DNA of 64,000 bases from Tyzzerella sp. (GTDB lineage Bacteria; Bacillota; Clostridia; Lachnospirales; Lachnospiraceae), in NCBI GenBank assembly GCA_017465565.1, contig JAFTWA010000039.1:1-64000 (forward strand). Reading direction: 5' to 3'. Position numbers and translations under genes: made by a program. The notes beneath the pieces were generated by a model that did no database searches, was not told the origin of the DNA, and saw only the letters and a list, made by a program, of their open reading frames with translations. The number at the start of each line of letters is the position of its first letter. Position 1 is the stretch's first letter. Below are positions 52,933-62,963 of this stretch, piece after piece.

Positions 52933-53370
52933 TTATTCTTCTACTTTCGCTTCTTCTAATACTGATGTACAGTGTGGACATCTTGTAGCTTCAATTGCAA
53001 TTTCTGACATACAGTATGGACATTTCTTTGTTGTTGGTGCTGCTGGTGCTTCCTCTTCCTTCTTTGGAGTCATCTTTGCAGCCATTCCATTCATTACTTT
53101 CATAATTGAGAAAATTACAAGTGCCATTACTAAGAAATTGATAATTGTTGTAATAAAGTTCCCGTAATTTAATGATGCTTCACCAGATAACTTAAGTGTA
53201 TATTCGCTGAAGTTTAATCCTCCGAAGATACCAAGAAATGGATTGATAATATCGTTTACTAATGAATCTACGATACTCTTAAATGCACCACCGATAATAA
53301 CACCGACTGCCATGTCCATAACGTTTCCACGAGCAATAAATTTTTTGAATTCTTCGATAAATTTTTTCAT
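52933..53370 (-). CDS. mscL: Large-conductance mechanosensitive channel with C-terminal zinc ribbon
   Basis: A 145-residue MscL. The conserved N-terminus KFIARGNVMDMAVGVIIGGAF covers the S1 helix and TM1, with TM2 at about 68-92. The C-terminal extension after an acidic-Ala/Pro linker holds a zinc ribbon: CPYCMSEIAIEATRCPHC (two CxxC). Typical MscL ends with a short cytoplasmic helix instead. It opens on membrane tension to release solutes. SD AAAAGGAG. A -10 TATAAT (53417-53412) is seen without a good -35. It is monocistronic. Confidence 0.95.
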   Translation of the reverse strand: MKKFIEEFKKFIARGNVMDMAVGVIIGGAFKSIVDSLVNDIINPFLGIFGGLNFSEYTLKLSGEASLNYGNFITTIINFLVMALVIFSIMKVMNGMAAKMTPKKEEEAPAAPTTKKCPYCMSEIAIEATRCPHCTSVLEEAKVEE

Positions 53371-53479
53371 GTTTCTTATCTCCTTTTCCTTTGAATAAAA
53401 CCCATGTATGTATTATAGCGCATGTTCACACAAAAGGCACTCTAAATTTTAAACTTTTCTTACACTTTTCTTAAGTCAA

Positions 53480-53508
53480 TTGACAGTTATAACCAGAAAT
53501 GTGATAAT
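53480..53508 (+). promoter_or_regulatory. Promoter of the GntR-ABC operon
   Basis: TTGACA (53480-53485), 17 bases, GATAAT (53503-53508). Perfect -35 and 5/6 at -10, directly followed by a palindrome (53509-53535). Confidence 0.85.
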
Positions 53509-53535
53509 AAGTGTACTAATACAATTAATACACTT
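53509..53535. promoter_or_regulatory. Palindromic operator, probable GntR binding site
   Basis: Two 12-base arms, AAGTGTACTAAT and ATTAATACACTT, around ACA, with one mismatch. It covers the expected transcription start. It is the likely autoregulatory operator of the downstream GntR protein. Confidence 0.7.
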
Positions 53536-53567
53536 AAACAGAGTTTTTTCGAAAGGAGTGTGCATAT

Positions 53568-53939
53568 ATGATTGTGATAGATTATCACGACAAGCGGCCA
53601 ATTTACGAACAAATTATTGATCGTTTTCAGTTACTTATTCTAAATGGGGCGTTGGAACCAGATTCCCAGCTTCCATCTGTCCGTGCTCTTGCAGTTGACT
53701 TGTCGATTAATGCAAATACAATTCAAAGGGCCTACAGTGAATTAGAGCGGCGTGGTCTTATCTATTCCATCAAAGGACGTGGCAATTTTGTTTCTGCTCA
53801 AAAGGATGTTGTAAAAGAGCAACAAGATAAGCTGTTAGAGGAACTACGGCAGCAATTAGTCATTTGCAAAGAGTCTGGAATAGAATTTATTAAAGTTTTA
53901 GATTGTGTAAGAGAAACATTTCAGGAGGTGAACCTATGA
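53568..53939 (+). CDS. GntR/YtrA-family transcriptional regulator
   Basis: A 123-residue regulator. The winged-helix domain (about 12-75) carries PIYEQIIDRFQ, LPSVRALAVDLSINANTIQRAY (in blocks) and RGLIYSIKGRGNFV, diagnostic of GntR. The short C-terminal helical tail (about 80-123) with no ligand domain puts it in the YtrA subfamily, which represses ABC transporter operons and often responds to cell-wall antibiotics. SD GAAAGGAG. It overlaps the ABC ATPase gene by 4 bases (ATGA). Confidence 0.92.
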   Translation: MIVIDYHDKRPIYEQIIDRFQLLILNGALEPDSQLPSVRALAVDLSINANTIQRAYSELERRGLIYSIKGRGNFVSAQKDVVKEQQDKLLEELRQQLVICKESGIEFIKVLDCVRETFQEVNL

Positions 53940-54835
53940 TTGAGTTAAAGAATGTAAACAAAGCCTTTGGCGATGTTCAGGCTGTAGATAATATTAGTCT
54001 TACAATTAAGGATGGTGTAGTGATGGGGCTTCTAGGTACGAATGGTGCCGGCAAAAGTACTCTTCTACGCATGATGGCGGGTGTCTTAAAGCCAGAAAGT
54101 GGCGTGATTTTAGTTGATGGTAATCCCGTGTGGGATAACCCTGAAGCAAAATCACAGTTTTTCTATATCTCTGACGACCAATTTTATTTTCCAAATGCTA
54201 CACCTAAGGAATTTGCTTCTTTTTACAAGACTTATTTCCCAGCGTTTGATTCAGAACGTTTTTGTCTGTTAATAGAAAAAATCGATTTACCAATGGACCG
54301 CAAAATCCGCACCTTCTCGAAAGGTATGAAAAAACAATTGTCCATTCTTATAGGAATTTGTGCTGGTACACCTTATCTTTTCTGTGATGAAACATTTGAT
54401 GGTCTTGACCCGGTTATGCGTCAGGCAATCAAGAGCATCTTTATTCAGGAAATGGAGAACCGCAGATTCACTCCTGTGATCGCTTCTCATAACCTTCGTG
54501 AGTTGGAAGATATTTGTGACCACATTGGTCTGCTTCACAAAGGCGGTGTCTTACTATCGCAGGATTTGATTGATTTGAAATGTAATCTTACAAAGATTCA
54601 GTGTGTTCTGCCAGAAGAATATGATACCAGGATTCAAAATGCCCTTCTGGTACTTAAAATGCAGCGTCATGGTAAATTGCTTACAATGACTGTCCGAGGG
54701 GAATCAGAAAAGGTAGTTGCCTGGCTTAACTCTTTAAATCCTGTTTACTGCGAAGCAGTCCCATTATCATTAGAAGAAATCTTTATTAGCGAAACGGAGG
54801 TGGCTGGATATGACATCAAGAGTCTCATTTGTTAA
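53936..54835 (+). CDS. ABC transporter ATP-binding protein
   Basis: A 299-residue ABC ATPase. Walker A is GTNGAGKST (34-42), signature TFSKGMKKQLS, Walker B YLFCDETFDGLDP (with the catalytic Glu), and H-loop ASHNLREL. A ~80-residue C-terminal extension follows the nucleotide-binding domain. It pairs with the membrane protein that follows. I chose ATG 53936: CAGGAGGTG precedes it. The YtrA-type operon suggests an exporter or detoxifier for an antibiotic or envelope stress; the substrate is inferred only from that. Confidence 0.92.
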   Translation: MIELKNVNKAFGDVQAVDNISLTIKDGVVMGLLGTNGAGKSTLLRMMAGVLKPESGVILVDGNPVWDNPEAKSQFFYISDDQFYFPNATPKEFASFYKTYFPAFDSERFCLLIEKIDLPMDRKIRTFSKGMKKQLSILIGICAGTPYLFCDETFDGLDPVMRQAIKSIFIQEMENRRFTPVIASHNLRELEDICDHIGLLHKGGVLLSQDLIDLKCNLTKIQCVLPEEYDTRIQNALLVLKMQRHGKLLTMTVRGESEKVVAWLNSLNPVYCEAVPLSLEEIFISETEVAGYDIKSLIC

Positions 54836-56831
54836 ACTTTACAAAGAAACATTGAAGCATCATCTTGCTTCTCTTCTTATTACGGTGTTTGTATTCATTG
54901 TTCATTTAATTACATTCTTTATGAACTTCCAAAACATACTGGAATATACAGCTATTAGTTACACTGCACAATATGATTATTTTATAGAAAGACTTACAGA
55001 GCTCTGCTCTCCTAATTTTAACAATGGAATTCTCGCATTATTAATGGCCGCATACCTTGCATTTGATTATTTCAAATATATGCACTCAAGGAAGGAAACT
55101 GATTTTTATGATTCCTTGCCAGTTCGAAAAAGAGACTGGTTTAAAATACTTCTCCTATGCGGCATCAGTGTTTTTGTAATTCTGTGTACGGTTACACTTG
55201 GCATTGAACTTGCAATCGTATTTGTATCTGGATATGGGAATTTTACAATTCTCCAATATATGCTATGGAATCTATTATGTATGATAGGAATTTTTCTTGC
55301 CAGCTTTATGACCGCTGTGCTTGCAATGACTATGACTGGGCATCCTATTGTTGCAATTATGGGATACGCTGTATTTGCTTCCTATATGCCAATTATTCTA
55401 CGCTATTTATATCCTGCATTTGCAGATACATTCTTTACTACTTATGTAGAAACAGAAACTGGTAATGTTATGAATTTCTTTTCACCAGCAAGTATTGCAT
55501 ACAAATTAACATACACTTGGGGCCGAATTTGGGATGCAACGGAACACATGAAGTATTTTATAGCTGTCTGGATATTTGCAGCTGTTGTTGGAGTGATTGC
55601 TTATCTTCTATTTCTTAAGAGACCATCAGAGGCAGCTGGACGCGCAATGTCATTTGAAAAAGCAAATGCACCAATTCGAGTTTTACTTGTTATTCCACTT
55701 GCATTGTATATTGGATTGTTCTTACATTCCATGAGTGCATTTGCGCATGATGCCTGGTTAATATTTGGTGTTCTATTTGGTGGATTTATCATACATGGAC
55801 TTATGGAATGTATCTTCCAATTTGATGTTAGGGCATTATTTTCAAAGAAAAAGCAGCTTTTGGTTTCACTCTTAATCTGTTACGGTGTTGTATTCGGCTT
55901 TCAAATGGACTTTTTTAACTATGATGAATATATTCCAAAGGCAGATGAGGTGAAAACTGTTTATATTACATCAGGTAATATGCAGCAATACACGGGATAT
56001 GGCTACAACAATTCTGAAAAAGAAACGGATGGAATAACCGGTGAATATATTGAACCCGCGTTGGAAGCAGCCAAAGATATTATGGCTTTTTCTACTTCTG
56101 TCAATTGGGATGCGGATGTTGTTTACACGGACGTTGTCATTTTTCAGTATGAATTAAAAAATGGGCAGACAAAATATCGGCGCTATCAATACAATGTCAA
56201 TGACATTCCTGAATCCTTTGACAAAATTATTGCAACCAAAGAATATAAAAATGATATCTGCTCCCTCTATACGGTGGACCGCAGTAAAATTAATTCCATT
56301 GGGTATAGCACTGGTGTTGAGTATATAAATCTAAATTTGACCAATGAACAGATGAATCTATTAATCGACACTTATTTAGAAGAATATACAGCATTAACTT
56401 ACACACGTTATTACGAAGAGTCTGTTATTCTGCAATTTGGCTGTGAATATTCACAACCGAAGGCCGAAAATGTGGATGAGAAATTCTATGTTGAGGAAGC
56501 GACGTATTATTTAGATGAATATTTTCCTGTATATAGCAGCTTCAAAAATACACTTTCTCTTTTGAATGAATACGGCACTACTACTTTTCAGGAAACAGAG
56601 AATTTAAAAGTTAATAGTTTAGAAATTTATGATAAAGAATACGGAACAACTATGATTACAACGCCTGAGCTTCTTGATGCACTCATGCCATATTTGCTTG
56701 TTAGCGAATTTAATCATAACAAATATGATAACAACTGGTTATATGGCACTTTAAGGGCAACTACAGACAATAAAGAAATCTATTTAGACATTTGTATTAA
56801 ACAATCAGATTTTGAAAACATATATAAGTAA
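54810..56831 (+). CDS. ABC transporter permease of the GntR operon
   Basis: A 673-residue membrane protein. About six to eight hydrophobic helices fill the first ~360 residues (for example LLITVFVFIVHLITFFMNF, ISVFVILCTVTLGIELAIV). A large soluble C-terminal region (about 365-673) is Tyr/Asp-rich and probably extracytoplasmic, following the short final helix. No ATPase motif is present. It overlaps the ATPase gene by 26 bases, and GGAGGTGG lies before its ATG. Family name for the C-terminal domain is not assigned by me. Confidence 0.85.
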   Translation: MTSRVSFVKLYKETLKHHLASLLITVFVFIVHLITFFMNFQNILEYTAISYTAQYDYFIERLTELCSPNFNNGILALLMAAYLAFDYFKYMHSRKETDFYDSLPVRKRDWFKILLLCGISVFVILCTVTLGIELAIVFVSGYGNFTILQYMLWNLLCMIGIFLASFMTAVLAMTMTGHPIVAIMGYAVFASYMPIILRYLYPAFADTFFTTYVETETGNVMNFFSPASIAYKLTYTWGRIWDATEHMKYFIAVWIFAAVVGVIAYLLFLKRPSEAAGRAMSFEKANAPIRVLLVIPLALYIGLFLHSMSAFAHDAWLIFGVLFGGFIIHGLMECIFQFDVRALFSKKKQLLVSLLICYGVVFGFQMDFFNYDEYIPKADEVKTVYITSGNMQQYTGYGYNNSEKETDGITGEYIEPALEAAKDIMAFSTSVNWDADVVYTDVVIFQYELKNGQTKYRRYQYNVNDIPESFDKIIATKEYKNDICSLYTVDRSKINSIGYSTGVEYINLNLTNEQMNLLIDTYLEEYTALTYTRYYEESVILQFGCEYSQPKAENVDEKFYVEEATYYLDEYFPVYSSFKNTLSLLNEYGTTTFQETENLKVNSLEIYDKEYGTTMITTPELLDALMPYLLVSEFNHNKYDNNWLYGTLRATTDNKEIYLDICIKQSDFENIYK

Positions 56832-56834
56832 AAG

Positions 56835-56867
56835 AAACTGCGTACTCTGTTTGGGTACGCAGTTTTC
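56835..56867. terminator. Terminator after the GntR-ABC operon
   Basis: Stem AAACTGCGTAC (56835-56845) / GTACGCAGTTT (56855-56865), with T-rich sequence on either strand. It separates the operon from rsfS on the other strand. Confidence 0.88.
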
Positions 56868-56947
56868 ATATCTACAAGACAGATATCATCACCATATAAT
56901 AAACAATTTGGCTCTAGTATTTCTGTGATTGGTATATATAATACCTC

Positions 56948-57298
56948 TTATAAACTTTCAACTTCTACTAATTTACCGTCTCTCCAGATTCTTTCCAAAT
57001 CATAGAATAAGCGGTTTTCTTTATCAAAAACGTGAACAATAATTTCACCAAAGTCAAGTAACACCCAGCTTCCGAGGCCTACGCCCTCGCGTTGTTTTGC
57101 ATAGAAGCCGTCTTTTGCAAGCTTATCTTCTACATTGTCCACTAATGCTCTAACCTGATTGTCATTTGTACCATTTGCAATGATAAAATAATCTGCGATT
57201 GTAGAAACGCTGGAAATATCAATAATTTTGATATCTTCACCTTTTCTTTCATCCAATGCTTCATAAGCGATTTTTGCCATTTTTCTTGATTGTTCCAT
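56948..57298 (-). CDS. rsfS: Ribosome silencing factor RsfS
   Basis: A 116-residue protein that binds L14 of the 50S subunit and blocks 30S joining under starvation. VSTIADYFIIANGTND, the acidic LLDFGEIIVHVFD strand, and WRDGK at the end are family features. SD AAAGGAG. It follows yqeK by 5 bases and is last of the rplU-obgE gene run. Confidence 0.95.
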   Translation of the reverse strand: MEQSRKMAKIAYEALDERKGEDIKIIDISSVSTIADYFIIANGTNDNQVRALVDNVEDKLAKDGFYAKQREGVGLGSWVLLDFGEIIVHVFDKENRLFYDLERIWRDGKLVEVESL

Positions 57299-57303
57299 GA
57301 GTA

Positions 57304-57900
57304 TTACTCCTTTCCTGTTTCCTTTTGAAATACATCTTTATAATACAAATATGTTTTTTCCGTCATTGGGTCGATGACTTCATCCCTAGACAAAAGATAC
57401 TGAAGCGATGCTTCTAAAATCTGATACAGACATTCGTCTAAATCTATAAAAGCTAAATGTCTGAGGTTATCCAGATTCGGAGCCTGATTACGATTTGGTT
57501 CTATATAATCTGCAATATAGATAATTTTATCCAAGAGCGTCATATCAGGTCTTCCAGTTGTATGCCATGTGATAGCATCCAGAATTTCTTCGTCTGTGAT
57601 ATTATATTCCTTATCTGCGAGATAGGCACCAAGCTTTGCATGTAAGAGTCCCGGATTCTTTTCTTCCGCTTCTGAAACAGGCAGCTGATATTCTCTGCAT
57701 AAATCCAATTTCATCTGTGAAGAATAGCCTTTTGCACAGTCATGAAGAAGTCCGGCAATCAAAGCTTTGTCCATATCTTCGTTATAACGCATTGCAAGTG
57801 CTGCGGCAGTGTACATCACCCCTAATGTATGCTCATATCTGGTGTCATTCTGGTGTTCCCGCACTTTTTTTCTGATTATGTCTAGTTTAGACTGACTCAT
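57304..57900 (-). CDS. yqeK: YqeK-type HD-domain hydrolase
   Basis: A 198-residue HD-domain protein, likely symmetrical diadenosine tetraphosphate hydrolase (bis-5'-nucleosyl-tetraphosphatase). YEHTLGVMYTAAALA and LLHDCAKG supply the H and HD metal ligands; ITWHTTGRPDMTLLDKIIY and ADYIEPNR complete the pattern. I chose the ATG at 57900, with AAGGA about 9 bases upstream; earlier ATGs in frame (57906, 57909) lie close to or in that SD. It overlaps the end of nadD by 14 bases. Confidence 0.93.
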   Translation of the reverse strand: MSQSKLDIIRKKVREHQNDTRYEHTLGVMYTAAALAMRYNEDMDKALIAGLLHDCAKGYSSQMKLDLCREYQLPVSEAEEKNPGLLHAKLGAYLADKEYNITDEEILDAITWHTTGRPDMTLLDKIIYIADYIEPNRNQAPNLDNLRHLAFIDLDECLYQILEASLQYLLSRDEVIDPMTEKTYLYYKDVFQKETGKE

Positions 57901-58510
57901 TTTCATCATCCTTAAATAATTGCTCTGATTGTATATATGAATAAACACTTTCTGGAACCAAATCCTCTATAGATTCACCACTCTTCATTCTTCTGCGAAT
58001 TTCGCTGGAAGAAATGTCCACATTCGGAGTGTTTAAAAGTCTGATATCCGCATCAAATTTTTCGTTCAAATACTGAATCTGCGCTTCCATCTCCTTCGTA
58101 TCCTTTCCATCGCGATATGCAGCGAGTATGATACAGGTCTTAAGAAGACGTTCAGGGTGAACCCAGCGTTCCAGTGCAAACAAAGAATCCGCACCAATAA
58201 TAAAATAAAATTTATTGTCAGGATATACTTCTTTGAAATGCTCCATCGTTTTGTAAGAATAATTTACTTCTTTACGATTCACCTCATATAACTGCAACAC
58301 AAATCCTGCATTCCCTTCAATGGCTCTCTTTACCATCTCAACTCTGTGATTTGTCTGAGATTCAATATTCTCATTCAACTTGTGCGGCGGATTTCCATTT
58401 GGCATGAACCAAATCTCATCCAATGCAAACAATTCTCTTGCATATTCGCCAAGCATCAAATGTCCTTTATGGATTGGGTCAAAGGTCCCTCCCATAATTC
58501 CTATTTTCAT
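57887..58510 (-). CDS. nadD: Nicotinate-nucleotide adenylyltransferase
   Basis: A 207-residue NAD biosynthesis enzyme (deamido-NAD from NaMN and ATP). GIMGGTFDPIHKGHLML holds the HxGH-type nucleotidyltransferase motif, FMPNGNPPHK the substrate loop, and ISSSEIRRRM the C-terminal motif. SD TGAGGTG. It overlaps yqeK, as in many Firmicutes. Confidence 0.97.
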   Translation of the reverse strand: MKIGIMGGTFDPIHKGHLMLGEYARELFALDEIWFMPNGNPPHKLNENIESQTNHRVEMVKRAIEGNAGFVLQLYEVNRKEVNYSYKTMEHFKEVYPDNKFYFIIGADSLFALERWVHPERLLKTCIILAAYRDGKDTKEMEAQIQYLNEKFDADIRLLNTPNVDISSSEIRRRMKSGESIEDLVPESVYSYIQSEQLFKDDENESV

Positions 58511-58531
58511 ATATACACCTCAAGAAATCTA

Positions 58532-58831
58532 TTATTTTTTCTCTGGTAAAACGATTTTCTTTTTATCGTCTTTTCCCTCTTTGTATAATGTAATTTTCTT
58601 ACCAACTACCTGAACAACTTCAGAACGCGTACGTTCAGCTAAAATCTGTGCAAGCTCTTTTGGGTCATCCAAACAGTTCTGCAGTACATTGATTTTGATA
58701 AGTTCACGCGCCTCTAATGCCTCACTGATTGCATTTGTAAATTCTGGTGTAAGGCTTGACTTTCCAATTTGAAAAATTGGGTCCATTGTCATGGCAAGAC
58801 TTCTTAAATATGCTCTTTGTTTTGAGGTCAT
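58532..58831 (-). CDS. yhbY: CRS1-YhbY RNA-binding protein
   Basis: A 99-residue KH-like protein associated with pre-50S ribosomes. QRAYLRSLAMTMDPIFQIGK, LEARELIKINVLQN and VVQVVGKKITLYKE are the family features, with the GxxG equivalent in QIGKSSL. SD GAAGGAGA. It lies between obgE and nadD. Confidence 0.94.
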   Translation of the reverse strand: MTSKQRAYLRSLAMTMDPIFQIGKSSLTPEFTNAISEALEARELIKINVLQNCLDDPKELAQILAERTRSEVVQVVGKKITLYKEGKDDKKKIVLPEKK

Positions 58832-58846
58832 CTTATCTCTCCTTCT

Positions 58847-60151
<1,305 letters not shown>

Positions 60152-60175
60152 TCATAGATTCTGCCATTTATGAAC

Positions 60176-60204
60176 ATTATATATAACTCTTAGACAAAAA
60201 ACAA
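60176..60204 (-). promoter_or_regulatory. obgE promoter
   Basis: Minus-strand TTGTTT (60204-60199), 17 bases, TATAAT (60181-60176). The -35 hexamer lies in the T-run of the rpmA terminator. Confidence 0.7.
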
Positions 60205-60231
60205 GGCTTCAAACCAAATGATTTGAAGCCT
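60195..60231 (-). terminator. rpmA terminator
   Basis: Minus-strand stem AGGCTTCAAA (60231-60222) / TTTGAAGCCT (60213-60204) followed by TGTTTTTTG. It separates rpmA from obgE. Confidence 0.85.
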
Positions 60232-60250
60232 ATTTTTATTCGTAAAATTC

Positions 60251-60535
60251 TTATTCAGCTACTGGATAGATAGAAACTTGTTTCTTATCTCTTCCTTTTC
60301 TTTCGAATCTTACAACACCGTCAACTAAAGCGAATAAAGTATCATCGCCACCACGTCCTACGTTAACGCCTGGGTGAATCTTAGTTCCACGTTGTCTGTA
60401 AAGAATGTTTCCAGCTTTTACAAATTGTCCGTCAGCTCTTTTCGCACCTAATCTCTTAGATTCAGAGTCTCTACCGTTCTTTGTAGAACCAACCCCTTTT
60501 TTATGAGCGAAAAATTGAAGGTTTAAATTCATCAT
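60251..60535 (-). CDS. rpmA: 50S ribosomal protein L27 with cleavable N-terminus
   Basis: A 94-residue L27. The N-terminus [14 protein letters not shown] is the Firmicute extension removed by Prp between Phe9 and Ala10 to expose the peptidyl-transferase-proximal tail. [17 protein letters not shown] and [17 protein letters not shown] follow. SD GGGAGGTG; ATG at 60535 or 60532. It follows prp by 5 bases. A terminator follows at 60195-60231. Confidence 0.97.
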   Translation of the reverse strand: MMNLNLQFFAHKKGVGSTKNGRDSESKRLGAKRADGQFVKAGNILYRQRGTKIHPGVNVGRGGDDTLFALVDGVVRFERKGRDKKQVSIYPVAE

Positions 60536-60540
60536 GGTTG

Positions 60541-60873
60541 TTACACCTCCCTAAATTCTAAATCGATATATTCTGAGTAATTCTCGTCATCCACCATTGT
60601 CTGTAATCCCAGCACCATGGTTTCTAACAATAGTGTTGTCTCTTTTGTAGGTTTTCCTAAAATTCTATATTCCATAAAACCATCTTCATCATCCGCCACC
60701 AAAGAAGCTTCGCTATCTGTAAATGCTTCAATTGCATTCATTGTATTAATTGTTAATACTGAAATTGCTGCACATACAATATCTTCGCCTTCTTCTGCAT
60801 AATCGGCATGTCCGAATGCTTTAAATCCAACACATTCATTTTTTGCATTTTTGTAAATGGTTACCCTTGTCAT
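60541..60873 (-). CDS. prp: Ribosomal processing cysteine protease Prp
   Basis: A 110-residue protease (YsxB) that removes the N-terminal extension of L27 encoded next to it. The catalytic pair is H22 ([13 protein letters not shown]) and C34 (VCAAISVL). It is flanked by rplU and rpmA as in other Firmicutes. The SD is weak (GGTG) and the gap from rplU is 9 bases. Confidence 0.95.
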   Translation of the reverse strand: MTRVTIYKNAKNECVGFKAFGHADYAEEGEDIVCAAISVLTINTMNAIEAFTDSEASLVADDEDGFMEYRILGKPTKETTLLLETMVLGLQTMVDDENYSEYIDLEFREV

Positions 60874-60882
60874 GACACCAGA

Positions 60883-61191
60883 TTAAGCGTTGATTTTTTC
60901 AATCTTAACAGCTGTGTATTGTTGTCTGTGACCGTTTTTCTTATGGTATCCAGTTTTTCTCTTATACTTGTAAACGATAACTTTTTTAGCTTTACCGTCA
61001 CCAATTACAGAAGCTGTAACTGTAGCGCCTTCAACTGTTGGGTTTCCAACTTTTAATTCTGAATCGCTTACTGCAAGTACTTGGTCAAATGTAAAAGTTT
61101 CTCCAGCTTCTACACCAAGTTTTTCTACTCTAATGATATCGCCTTCGGCTACTTTGTACTGTTTACCACCTGTTGCTATAATTGCGTACAT
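60883..61191 (-). CDS. rplU: 50S ribosomal protein L21
   Basis: A 102-residue L21 starting [14 protein letters not shown] at the ATG 61191, with AGGAGGTG 6 bases upstream; the open frame extends further upstream without [22 protein letters not shown] is the rRNA-contacting C-terminal signature. First gene of rplU-prp-rpmA. Confidence 0.97.
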   Translation of the reverse strand: MYAIIATGGKQYKVAEGDIIRVEKLGVEAGETFTFDQVLAVSDSELKVGNPTVEGATVTASVIGDGKAKKVIVYKYKRKTGYHKKNGHRQQYTAVKIEKINA

Positions 61192-61275
61192 ATGGCACCT
61201 CCTATTTATCATTACTCGCCAGTTGTGGTGTTACACATTTGTGTAAGCTTGTAAACCTCACTGTGCGGCATACTC
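61192..61275 (-). ncRNA. Candidate L21 leader in the rplU 5' UTR
   Basis: The ~80-base leader between the promoter and the rplU ATG holds a hairpin (TTACAC/GTGTAA at about 61222-61241) and an AGGAGGTG SD. The rplU-prp-rpmA operon is known to carry an autoregulatory L21 leader in Firmicutes. I cannot verify the conserved motif here. Confidence 0.35.
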
Positions 61276-61279
61276 ATAT

Positions 61280-61308
61280 ATTTTAACTTAACACATTGTA
61301 TTTGTCAA
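61280..61308 (-). promoter_or_regulatory. rplU promoter
   Basis: Minus-strand TTGACA (61308-61303), 17 bases, TAAAAT (61285-61280). Perfect -35 and 5/6 -10. Confidence 0.85.
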
Positions 61309-61321
61309 CTGTTTTTTTCTT

Positions 61322-62947
61322 TTATTGTAAATATCTTCTTACAGAGGAAAGTGTATTTGAATCCCATCTCTCATAGGTATCTACGTCCTGAACAAATGTG
61401 TCATACTTTTCACTCAAGGCGTGAATCATTTTGCCGTCTCCAAGATAAATTGCAACATGGCTCACTCTCCCGCCACTCTTGTAGCACAAAATGTCTCCAG
61501 CCTTCCATGAAGATCTATCATAAAGGCTTACCGCTGTTCCTCCTGCTGCTTGTCCCGCAGTACCCTTAGCAATGCTTACTCCATATAGATTCTCCATAAC
61601 CCAGCTTGTAAATCCACTGCAGTCCCAGCCTGATGGCGATTTTCCACCATATACATACGGATATCCAACATAATCAAGAACCGCACTAAAGCTGCCTAAT
61701 TCAGCAGACGAATAGTTATAGTTGATTTTGACCGGTTTTGCATAGGTTCCTGAATAAGAGCCTGTATAATTCGTTCCTTCCAACACCGCATATGCCCGTA
61801 CTCTGTAGTAGTATTCTGAGGTAGCCGTAAGTCCAGACTCTGACCATGATAAAGTATTTGCATTTTCAATTTTTTTCACAAGTTTGAACTCGTTTGAAGA
61901 ATTTACACTTCGGTAAATCTCGTATCCTGTGGCACCAGCTACTGCTTTCCATTTTAAAGCTGCTGTCGTTTTCTCTCCATTGGTAGAGCCAGATAATGAC
62001 ACCTGATTTAACGCTGTACTTCCAGATATAATACCTGAAGGCTCACCATAAATCATTTCTTCTTCAATCTGCTGACATGTTCGAATGTAGTAGAAATAGG
62101 TCTTACCAAGTGTGCAGGTTCCATCTGTATAGCTGTTTACAGTTTTGTCTGTCACTTCTCCTATACATTGATATTCGCCAGCCTCTTCTGTACTGCGGTA
62201 AATCTGATATCCGACAGCTCCATCCACAAGATTCCATTCCACTTTTAACGTCTGGTAATCTATAGATGTAACCCCTGTCATAACTGGGATGTCAAGAGGT
62301 GTTGTGTATCTTACAGAATCAGAAGCAGCACCTCTGACTGTTTCTGTATCCTTATTCATATAAGCTGATACTTGATATAAATAAGTTGTATTTAAAGCAA
62401 TGTCTAAATCCTGATAAGTCGTAACCTTTCCATCTTGAATATTCTGCACTTCATGATAGGTATTGCCATTATCCGAACTTCTGTGTACCACATACCCATC
62501 TGCTCCTGGAACCTTGTCCCAAGCCAAATCCACATTTGTCTTTGTTGCATCGGTCATCTGAAGCCCTTTTACCTGACCAAGCACAATTTCAAATGCTCCT
62601 TCAAAAAGAATACTTCCTCGATACCCCTCCAGTGCTACTTCTGCGTTCGCATAACCAATTTCTACATTATTTTCATAAGAAAGAACTTCAAAATCCCCTT
62701 TTTTCACACTAATGATTTCACCTTTTTCATTTCGAAAAACAAAGCTTGAAAATTCAGGTTCAATTTCTTTCCCTGTATATTCATAAATTCTTCCCTTTTC
62801 TGCCTCACATGAAATATATCCCAAATCTACTGCTTTTGGAAGAACCTGGGCAATAATTTCACTGGAACCGATTAATAATACGGTACACACAAGAAGAACT
62901 GTAACTGCTATAATTGTTTTAAAATTTTCACGAATATAGTTTCTCAT
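61322..62947 (-). CDS. Fibronectin-III / NlpC-P60 cell wall hydrolase
   Basis: A 541-residue exported protein. The N-terminal membrane helix (about 11-32) acts as signal anchor. A short domain, three fibronectin type III-like repeats (about 128-405; VDLAWDKVPGADGYVVHRSS, then VEWNLVDGAVGYQIYRS and ALKWKAVAGATGYEIYRS), and a C-terminal NlpC/P60 peptidase domain (~413-541) follow. C443 (WDCSGF) and H497 (VSHVAIYLGDGKMIH) are the catalytic residues; it probably cleaves peptidoglycan stems. SD GAGAGAGGAA. Promoter at 62993-63021. Confidence 0.9.
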   Translation of the reverse strand: MRNYIRENFKTIIAVTVLLVCTVLLIGSSEIIAQVLPKAVDLGYISCEAEKGRIYEYTGKEIEPEFSSFVFRNEKGEIISVKKGDFEVLSYENNVEIGYANAEVALEGYRGSILFEGAFEIVLGQVKGLQMTDATKTNVDLAWDKVPGADGYVVHRSSDNGNTYHEVQNIQDGKVTTYQDLDIALNTTYLYQVSAYMNKDTETVRGAASDSVRYTTPLDIPVMTGVTSIDYQTLKVEWNLVDGAVGYQIYRSTEEAGEYQCIGEVTDKTVNSYTDGTCTLGKTYFYYIRTCQQIEEEMIYGEPSGIISGSTALNQVSLSGSTNGEKTTAALKWKAVAGATGYEIYRSVNSSNEFKLVKKIENANTLSWSESGLTATSEYYYRVRAYAVLEGTNYTGSYSGTYAKPVKINYNYSSAELGSFSAVLDYVGYPYVYGGKSPSGWDCSGFTSWVMENLYGVSIAKGTAGQAAGGTAVSLYDRSSWKAGDILCYKSGGRVSHVAIYLGDGKMIHALSEKYDTFVQDVDTYERWDSNTLSSVRRYLQ

Positions 62948-62963
62948 ATGAATTTCCTCTCTC

